DNA of 10,234 bases from Oscillospiraceae bacterium (GTDB taxonomy: Bacteria > Bacillota_A > Clostridia > Saccharofermentanales > Saccharofermentanaceae): positions 1 through 10,234 of the forward strand of contig CADCPU010000028.1 of the NCBI GenBank assembly GCA_902803365.1. The letters are read 5' to 3'. The notes beneath the pieces are model-generated. The model did no database searches, was not told the DNA's origin, and saw nothing but the letters and a program-made list of their open reading frames with translations. This document shows, piece after piece, positions 4,930-10,234 of the stretch. Position 1 is the first letter of the stretch, and every line of letters starts with the position of its first letter. The position numbers were made by a program, and so were the translations under genes.

Positions 4930-7158
4930 GTGAAGAAACAATTGTTGTCTTTGATCGTGGCGGTGACGTGTATTTTTGCTCCGCTTACGGTGCGTGCTGA
5001 TATGTATGATCAGCAGAGAGAGGCCAATTATACGGAGGTGAAGGCGAATACCGTATATGAATCGGATTATTTAAATAGTGATGATGGTGCCGGTTTATAT
5101 AAATTTGTAGCTCCGGAGAATGGTGCTTATAAACTTGATATCATTGAGGGTGCGGATAGTTCTTTATATACATATGTCAACGATCCTGAAAAATTTGATA
5201 ACAGCATTTCCGAGCCGATACAGTGTTTTGTTGCCAATAAGGGAAAACCTGTATATTTTTATGTCGGTTCTTTTGGCGATGCCCAAATTAAGTTTAAGGT
5301 AGTATCTATTGATTTTGGAATCAATACACTTCAAACGATCTGTAAGCCTTATGGAGAATCGGTCAAGCTGACAGTCGATGTTTTTAACGGTACTGATAAA
5401 GACGTAAAATACACTTGGAAAGACGAAGATTTAAATATTATCGCAAGTGCCCAAGGTTCTGACAGTCTGACGATCAAGGTAAATACAAATACAATTTATT
5501 ATTGTGATGTATCTGTCGGTGACGTTGAGTTCCAGAAGTTGTTTGATATTCAGGTCGATAACGAGCTTTCTGTCTCGTTCGATGATAATGAAGTTGAATA
5601 CAATAAGCCATATACCATCAAGCCTGAGATCAAGGCTAAGGATATGAGCGGCATGCAATATAAATGGTATTGGGAAGAGACCGGAGAGGAGATCGAAGGT
5701 GCAACCGGTCCGACTTTTACGATCGATAATGTTGATAAGACATATTCTTTCTACTTTGAAGTAATAGATAAGTATAATAATTTCAGCGGATGCTATCTTA
5801 GTGTCTATCCTAAGCTGTTGGTCAGAGGCGATGATTCTGCGGACATTCCACAGATATTTGTTGACTATAACGGAAATGCTACTATCACTGCAGATTATAA
5901 GCTCCTTGACGGCAAAAAAGTCGGCTCATTCTGGGAGGTTTATAACTACGAGACAGAAAGATATGATGTCGTAAAGGAAAACAGCGACAAACTTGAACTT
6001 AAGAATGTCAAGGAATCCAACATGTATTACTTTAATGTCAAATTCGAAAACGGGGAAACGCAGTTCCTTGCATACGAAGTGATCGTAAATAATGATATTA
6101 AAGTTTCACTTGGTGAAGATGTTTATATCAAAAAGGGAGATACTGTTGAACTGAAAGCCGACATCAAGGGCGGCGATCTGGATGACAGCAAGATAACCTG
6201 GTATGTTAAGGATGTATCTGAGAATGATGAAGGCGAATACATTGAATTCCGTAATAATTCAGATACACTTACCTTGACTGATATCCAGGGTGATCGAAAA
6301 GTAATCGTCTCTGTTGTTGATAAGCACAAGACAGAGTTTTCTGACGAGATAAATATCATCATCGGAGAGAAGCCTACTCCGACACCTGCTACCGGCGAGA
6401 AAGAAAACCGGAATTCCGACATCAAGAACTTTGTAGACCGTATCTACAAGTTCGTGCTCGGTCGTGATCCTGAGGAAGAAGGTGCTAAGTTCTGGGCCGA
6501 TGAGCTCTATAAGTTCAACAGGAGCGGTGCAGAGGTTGCTCAGGGTTTCATCTTCAGCCAGGAGTTCATTGACAGAAAGACTTCCGATAATGACTTCGTA
6601 ACTATCCTTTATAAGACTTTCTTTGACAGAGATCCTGATGATGACGGAATGAAGTACTGGCTCGATCAGCTTGCAACAGGCACTATGGACAGAGCAACAG
6701 TTGCAAACGGATTCATCTTCTCACAGGAGTGGGCTGATACATGTGCTAAGTACGGTATCAGATCAGGCGGCGACAAGACAGCAAATGTTGAGATCAAGCC
6801 TACTGATGCAACTTATGCTTTCGTAGAGCGTATGTATACAACAGCTATGAAGCGTGAATCTGATAAGGACGGTAAAGAGTACTGGGCAAAGGAACTCTCG
6901 AATTTCCATTGTACAGGTGAGTTCGTTGGTGCTGCATTCTTCCTCAGTGAAGAGATGACCAACATGAAGCTCGATGATAAGGAATTCCTTACAAGACTTT
7001 ATGCAACGTTCATGGATCGTGAACCTGACTCTGACGGTATGACATACTGGCTTGGTGTTCTCTCTCAGGGCAGCAACAGAAGTGATGTCGTATTCGGATT
7101 TACGAGAAGTCCTGAGTTTACGGATAAGTGTATCGCAGCAAGGATACTCCCGTTCTGA
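4930..7158 (+). CDS. Secreted protein with Ig-like domains and four DUF4214-type repeats (paralogue 1)
   Basis: A 742-residue exported protein of unknown function. Residues 1-23 are a signal peptide (MKKQLLSLIVAVTCIFAPLTVRA, cleavage likely before DMYDQ). Residues 50-125 form a beta-rich domain (LYKFVAPENGAYKL) resembling bacterial pre-peptidase C-terminal domains. Four Ig-like beta-sandwich segments follow, at about 133-210, 211-293, 294-388 and 389-480, with YTW...YYCDV-type core residues. A short Pro/Thr linker (482-494) leads to two DUF4214 domains made of four repeats of about 46 residues, starting at F501, F556, F631 and F686. Each shows the pattern F...Y....RDPD.DG..YW...L....GF..S.EF. 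No sortase motif, membrane tail or S-layer domain is seen; the protein ends ARILPF. Start GTG, set by GGAGGT. The gene is a single transcription unit between two terminators. It probably acts outside the cell or on the surface; DUF4214 has no settled function. Confidence 0.9.
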   Translation: MKKQLLSLIVAVTCIFAPLTVRADMYDQQREANYTEVKANTVYESDYLNSDDGAGLYKFVAPENGAYKLDIIEGADSSLYTYVNDPEKFDNSISEPIQCFVANKGKPVYFYVGSFGDAQIKFKVVSIDFGINTLQTICKPYGESVKLTVDVFNGTDKDVKYTWKDEDLNIIASAQGSDSLTIKVNTNTIYYCDVSVGDVEFQKLFDIQVDNELSVSFDDNEVEYNKPYTIKPEIKAKDMSGMQYKWYWEETGEEIEGATGPTFTIDNVDKTYSFYFEVIDKYNNFSGCYLSVYPKLLVRGDDSADIPQIFVDYNGNATITADYKLLDGKKVGSFWEVYNYETERYDVVKENSDKLELKNVKESNMYYFNVKFENGETQFLAYEVIVNNDIKVSLGEDVYIKKGDTVELKADIKGGDLDDSKITWYVKDVSENDEGEYIEFRNNSDTLTLTDIQGDRKVIVSVVDKHKTEFSDEINIIIGEKPTPTPATGEKENRNSDIKNFVDRIYKFVLGRDPEEEGAKFWADELYKFNRSGAEVAQGFIFSQEFIDRKTSDNDFVTILYKTFFDRDPDDDGMKYWLDQLATGTMDRATVANGFIFSQEWADTCAKYGIRSGGDKTANVEIKPTDATYAFVERMYTTAMKRESDKDGKEYWAKELSNFHCTGEFVGAAFFLSEEMTNMKLDDKEFLTRLYATFMDREPDSDGMTYWLGVLSQGSNRSDVVFGFTRSPEFTDKCIAARILPF

Positions 7159-7180
7159 TAAACTCTTAAGAGCAAACAAG

Positions 7181-7218
7181 AAGACCTGCCTCCCAGAACT
7201 GGAGACAGGTCTTTTTTT
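7181..7218 (+). terminator. Rho-independent terminator after the first DUF4214 gene
   Basis: AGACCTG (7182-7188) pairs with CAGGTCT (7206-7212). An inner CTCC/GGAG stem lies across a single mismatch, with a 7-nt loop, and T7 follows at 7212-7218. Its T-tract nearly touches the promoter repeats of the next gene. Confidence 0.9.
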
Positions 7219-7222
7219 ATAT

Positions 7223-7269
7223 CAGATATTCTAATAATTTCTCAGATATCTTATAATCACTGTAGTTAT
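7223..7269 (+). promoter_or_regulatory. Promoter with three 20-bp-spaced CAGATAT motifs, upstream of the second DUF4214 gene
   Basis: CAGATAT occurs at 7223 and 7243 and TAGTTAT at 7263, again at exact 20-bp steps. The -10 TATAAT (7252-7257) is again 9 nt into unit 2, and the -35 position (7229-7234, TTCTAA) is again weak. The layout equals that of the first paralogue to the base up to the third unit; only one T is missing between unit 3 and the ribosome binding site. The bases between motifs have diverged while motifs, -10 and ribosome binding site are kept. Confidence 0.65.
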
Positions 7270-7279
7270 GTTTTTATAT

Positions 7280-7285
7280 GGAGGT
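7280..7285 (+). promoter_or_regulatory. Ribosome binding site GGAGGT of the second DUF4214 gene
   Basis: It lies 6 nt before GTG 7292, exactly as in the paralogue. An in-frame ATG at 7268 lies upstream of this site, so it would place the Shine-Dalgarno sequence inside the coding region and is rejected as start. Confidence 0.9.
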
Positions 7286-7291
7286 GGTACT

Positions 7292-9604
7292 GTGAAAAAA
7301 TCATTTTTATCTCTTGTTATTGCATCGGTACTTTTGTTGTCACCGTTTGCGGTAAGGGCAGATATATATGATCAGAACCTGGAAGCACGTTTTATCGAAG
7401 TAAAACTGAATGAGAAAAACAATCTCGATTATGTCTGCAGTAAAGAGGCAGGAAACGAATTTGTCTTTACTCCGAAGGAAAACTGCGGATATCGTTTGGA
7501 AGTGTTGGAAGAAAATGAGGACTTGTATGCAGGTATCTATGATGCGAAGTTTAATAACACCATCGACGATCCTTTCGAAGGCTTTATCGGAAAGAAGAAT
7601 GTACCGGTATATTTCTACATCGCAAGTAGCAAAGATATCGATACTGCAGAATTCAAGATCGTAAAGTGTGATGTGGCTGTTCAGGGCGAACAGAATATTT
7701 CCTGTAAACCGGGAGAAAAACTGGAACTGACCCCTGAAATATATAATAAGGGAGATGTTCCTATCACATATACATGGCTGAGTGAAGATGACGAAGTCTT
7801 GTCTACAAATGCAGTCTTTAGTGTTAAAGCCGATAAGACAACTGCTTATTATTGTAATGTAACCTTCGATGAAGATATTTACACAATACCGTATTATATT
7901 ACTGTTGATAACGGCTTGTATGTTTCGATCGGTAAAGACGGCGAAGCAATTGAAGGTGAATATAATAAGCCGTTTACAATCAAACCGGTTATAAAAGCAA
8001 ATGATATGACCGGAATTAAATACGAATGGTTAGATAATAATAGCGGTGAAGATCCTGTTAAGATCGCAGGTGCTAATGGTCCGACTTATACTATCCCTAA
8101 GCTTGATAAGACTTACGATTTTATCTTTATCGTTACTGACAAATACGGAAACGAGATCGAAAAATATTTTACCGTAATTCCTCTCTTATTAAAGCGTGCT
8201 GACGGTCAGACAGAGCATCCGGTAATCTACGTCGACTATAATGGTAACTGTACCATCGAGGCTGATTACGAGATCGTCGCCGGAAAAGTGACCAAGATGT
8301 ATTGGGAAAAAGAGATAAGAGATGAAAACGGATATGTTGATTACAAGGTAGTTACAGAAGGCACCGATAAGCTTGAATTGAAGAATGTGACCGGGTATGC
8401 ATATTATTACTTCAATGTTGAATTTGATAACGGTGTGATTGAATGGCTCGGTTATGATGTAAAGATAAAGAATGATATGAAAGTTGAACTCGGAGAAGAT
8501 ATCTATATCAAAAAAGGAGATTCCGTAGACCTTGAGGCTGTTGTTACAGGTAAGGATCTTACAAATCTCAGGTACGAATGGTCAGTTGTTGATACAAGTA
8601 CGGGAGAAGACGGAGATGCTCTGTTGATGAAAGAGACGTCTAATAAGTTCAGACTCGATAACATTCAGGGTAACAGAAAAGTCTGGGTTGAAGTCTACGA
8701 TAAATATGAGTGTCATTACTCTGATTTTGTAAATATCATAATCGGAGAAAAGCCGGTAGTTACTGCAACACCTACTGCAACAGCCACTACAACACCTACG
8801 AAGGCGGCAGAACCTACTCAGGCACCGGGCGCAACTGCTACTCCGATCCCGAATGACAATTCCGATATCAGGAACTTCGTAGACCGCATCTACAAGTTCG
8901 TACTCGGTCGTGATCCTGAGGAAGAGGGTGCAAAGTTCTGGTCCGATGAACTCTACAATTTCAACAGGAGCGGAGCTGAGGTTGCTCAGGGCTTTATCTT
9001 CAGCCAAGAGTTCATTGACAGAAAGACTTCCGATAATGACTTCGTAACTATCCTTTATAAGACTTTCTTTGACAGAGATCCTGATGAGGAAGGAATGAAG
9101 TACTGGCTCGATCAGCTTGCAACAGGCACTATGGACAGAGCAACAGTTGCAAACGGATTCATCTTCTCGCAGGAGTGGGCTGATACATGTGCCAAGTACG
9201 GTATCAGATCAGGCGGTGATAAGGCAGCTAAGGTCGAGATCAAGCCTACGGATGATACTTATGCCTTTGTAGAGCGTATGTATACAACAGCAATGAAGCG
9301 TGAGTCCGATAAGGACGGTAAGGAATATTGGGCTAAAGAACTCTCCAATTTCCATTGCTCGGGTGAGTTCGTCGGTGCTGCTTTCTTCCTCAGTGAAGAG
9401 ATGAACAACATGAAGCTTGACGATAATGAATTCCTCACAAGGCTTTATGCAACATTCATGGACCGTGAACCTGATTCTGACGGTATGACATACTGGCTCG
9501 GCGTACTTGCACAGGGCGCCAACAGAAGTGATGTCGTATTCGGATTTACGAGAAGTCCTGAGTTTACGGATAAGTGCATCAAGGCGAGGATACTGCCGTT
9601 TTGA
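7292..9604 (+). CDS. Secreted protein with Ig-like domains and four DUF4214-type repeats (paralogue 2)
   Basis: A 770-residue exported protein, tandem duplicate of the gene before it. The GTG start at 7292 gives a clean signal peptide (MKKSFLSLVIASVLLLSPFAVRA, then DIYDQ), parallel to the paralogue. A beta-rich domain (about 50-125) and Ig-like segments (about 133-206, 207-297, 298-394 and 395-486) follow; they align along their whole length with paralogue 1 but have clearly diverged. The linker is much longer, about 35 residues (488-522), and rich in Thr, Pro and Ala (TATPTATATTTPT), as in many extracellular clostridial proteins. The last 248 residues (523-770) hold the four DUF4214-type repeats and differ from paralogue 1 at only about 14 positions. 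No cell-wall anchor is seen. It has its own promoter and terminator, so it is probably made as a single-gene message. The function is unknown; a surface or matrix role is a guess. Confidence 0.9.
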   Translation: MKKSFLSLVIASVLLLSPFAVRADIYDQNLEARFIEVKLNEKNNLDYVCSKEAGNEFVFTPKENCGYRLEVLEENEDLYAGIYDAKFNNTIDDPFEGFIGKKNVPVYFYIASSKDIDTAEFKIVKCDVAVQGEQNISCKPGEKLELTPEIYNKGDVPITYTWLSEDDEVLSTNAVFSVKADKTTAYYCNVTFDEDIYTIPYYITVDNGLYVSIGKDGEAIEGEYNKPFTIKPVIKANDMTGIKYEWLDNNSGEDPVKIAGANGPTYTIPKLDKTYDFIFIVTDKYGNEIEKYFTVIPLLLKRADGQTEHPVIYVDYNGNCTIEADYEIVAGKVTKMYWEKEIRDENGYVDYKVVTEGTDKLELKNVTGYAYYYFNVEFDNGVIEWLGYDVKIKNDMKVELGEDIYIKKGDSVDLEAVVTGKDLTNLRYEWSVVDTSTGEDGDALLMKETSNKFRLDNIQGNRKVWVEVYDKYECHYSDFVNIIIGEKPVVTATPTATATTTPTKAAEPTQAPGATATPIPNDNSDIRNFVDRIYKFVLGRDPEEEGAKFWSDELYNFNRSGAEVAQGFIFSQEFIDRKTSDNDFVTILYKTFFDRDPDEEGMKYWLDQLATGTMDRATVANGFIFSQEWADTCAKYGIRSGGDKAAKVEIKPTDDTYAFVERMYTTAMKRESDKDGKEYWAKELSNFHCSGEFVGAAFFLSEEMNNMKLDDNEFLTRLYATFMDREPDSDGMTYWLGVLAQGANRSDVVFGFTRSPEFTDKCIKARILPF

Positions 9605-9625
9605 TCGAACATCGAAGCATTTTTG

Positions 9626-9653
9626 ACGGTGCCCGATAGGGCACCGTTTTTTT
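9626..9653 (+). terminator. Rho-independent terminator after the second DUF4214 gene
   Basis: ACGGTGCCC and GGGCACCGT form a perfect 9-bp stem with a GATA loop, followed by a run of seven T (9647-9653). It starts 22 nt after the stop codon. Confidence 0.93.
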
Positions 9654-9768
9654 GTGTGTCTGATGATGGTATCAAGCAATCTATTAGCATAAAGGATGAT
9701 TTTTCTTTAAGTGGATATGATAATGTAGATGATTATTTCGAAAACAAAATCATTAATAATTAGTATGC
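9654..9768. other. Short non-coding spacer between two terminators
   Basis: This AT-rich stretch holds no gene with a ribosome binding site. A frame from GTG 9656 to TAG 9763 would give 35 residues ending KDDFSLSGYDNVDDYFENK and a few more. Its make-up is protein-like and it stops 5 nt before the next hairpin, so it might be the 3' remnant of a lost gene. This is weak. Confidence 0.3.
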
Positions 9769-9806
9769 AAAAAACGGACTGCAACTGCTGTTGTAGTCCG
9801 TTTTTT
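9769..9806. terminator. Bidirectional terminator, serving argJ on the minus strand
   Basis: A6-CGGACT pairs with AGTCCG-T6, continued by a G-T pair and CAAC/GTTG, around a TGCT loop, giving a stem of about 17 bp. It has a T-tract on either strand and lies about 20 nt past the argJ stop codon. Confidence 0.9.
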
Positions 9807-9825
9807 ACCTTTTTTGATATATTCT

Positions 9826-10234
9826 TTAGCTTCTGTAACGTCCGTTGATCTTAACGTAGTCATATGAGAAATCGCATGTGTACATACGATCGAAGAAGTC
9901 GCCGCTCTTAAGATCGATCGTTATCGTAACATCGTGCTCGGCGAGAAGCTTTGCTGCAGCTTCTTCATCCGTGATAGTTGCATCTCCGTTCTCACATACC
10001 TTAAGATCTCCGATATACATATCAAGCTTATCAGGGTCGAAGTTTGCACCGGAGTATCCGCAAGCCGTGATGAAACGTCCGAAGTTTGCATCTTCACCGA
10101 AGATTGCGGTCTTGCAAAGAGGTGAACGTGCGCAGGATGTAACTACGAGCTTAGCGTCTTCTGCCGTAGGAGCGCCCTTGCAGATGACCTCGAGGAACTT
10201 TGTAGCGCCTTCGCCGTCTGCTGCGATCATGCGG
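9826..10234 (-). CDS. argJ: Arginine biosynthesis bifunctional protein ArgJ, C-terminal part (partial, runs off the right edge)
   Basis: C-terminal 136 residues of the ornithine acetyltransferase ArgJ, a cytoplasmic enzyme that moves the acetyl group from N-acetylornithine to glutamate and, in bifunctional forms, also makes N-acetylglutamate from acetyl-CoA. Recognised from the conserved beta-chain motifs AADGEGATKF, SPLCKTAIFGEDANFGR and the C-terminal DFSYDYVKINGRYRS, which ends at TAA (9826-9828). The Met at 10228-10230 is internal; the frame stays open to the window edge. The self-cleavage site with the catalytic Thr lies further upstream and is not in the window, so activity and mono- or bifunctionality cannot be judged. 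It is convergent with the DUF4214 genes and ends at the bidirectional terminator. Its neighbours in an arg operon would lie to the right. Confidence 0.95.
   Translation of the reverse strand, partial: RMIAADGEGATKFLEVICKGAPTAEDAKLVVTSCARSPLCKTAIFGEDANFGRFITACGYSGANFDPDKLDMYIGDLKVCENGDATITDEEAAAKLLAEHDVTITIDLKSGDFFDRMYTCDFSYDYVKINGRYRS

Noticed and set aside
7268..7294. ATG at 7268 as the start of the second DUF4214 gene
   Set aside because: It would put the GGAGGT site inside the gene and add MFLYGGGT before the signal peptide. The paralogue starts at the matching GTG with the same 6-nt spacing.
9656..9763. Small 35-residue gene between the terminators
   Set aside because: It has no ribosome binding site and begins right after a terminator T-tract. 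Its frame is simply the continuation of the preceding gene's frame past the TGA. At most it is a gene remnant.
9602..9763. Stop-codon read-through extending paralogue 2 by about 53 residues
   Set aside because: The extension would run through the terminator hairpin, paralogue 1 ends at the same ARILPF residues, and no read-through signal or selenocysteine element is seen at the TGA.

Overview
The window looks like part of a chromosome from an anaerobic Bacillota of the class Clostridia, probably a gut or rumen lineage. The reasons are Gram-positive ribosome binding sites (AAGGAG, GGAGGT), a low-to-moderate GC content, a membrane-anchored HtrA protease, and secreted proteins that combine Ig-like domains with DUF4214 modules. 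The species cannot be named from the sequence alone.

Layout, left to right. (1) At 1-596, minus strand, is the N-terminal part of an HtrA/DegP-type serine protease, cut by the window edge. (2) A 152-bp divergent spacer holds a promoter for each side. The htrA side carries a TTTAAG direct repeat that fits the CiaR-type consensus known from streptococci. (3) On the plus strand lies a HAD-superfamily phosphatase (749-1420), followed 69 bp later by an 1101-residue cytoplasmic protein (1490-4795). This has the full LacZ-type GH2 architecture but lacks the catalytic glutamates and most sugar- and metal-binding residues. A strong terminator closes the unit. (4) Two tandem paralogues follow (4930-7158 and 7292-9604). 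Each encodes a secreted protein with a signal peptide, Ig-like beta-sandwich domains, a Pro/Thr linker and four DUF4214-type repeats. Each has its own promoter and terminator, and both promoters carry the same three motifs at exact 20-bp intervals. (5) After a stretch with two terminators, the C-terminal 136 residues of ArgJ (arginine biosynthesis) are encoded on the minus strand and run off the right edge.

The window does not form one obvious pathway. The most notable items are the GH2 pseudoenzyme, the duplicated surface or secreted protein pair with its shared regulatory array and a near-identical DNA tract suggesting gene conversion, and the CiaR-like box before htrA. No RNA genes, CRISPR arrays, insertion sequences or phage genes were seen.
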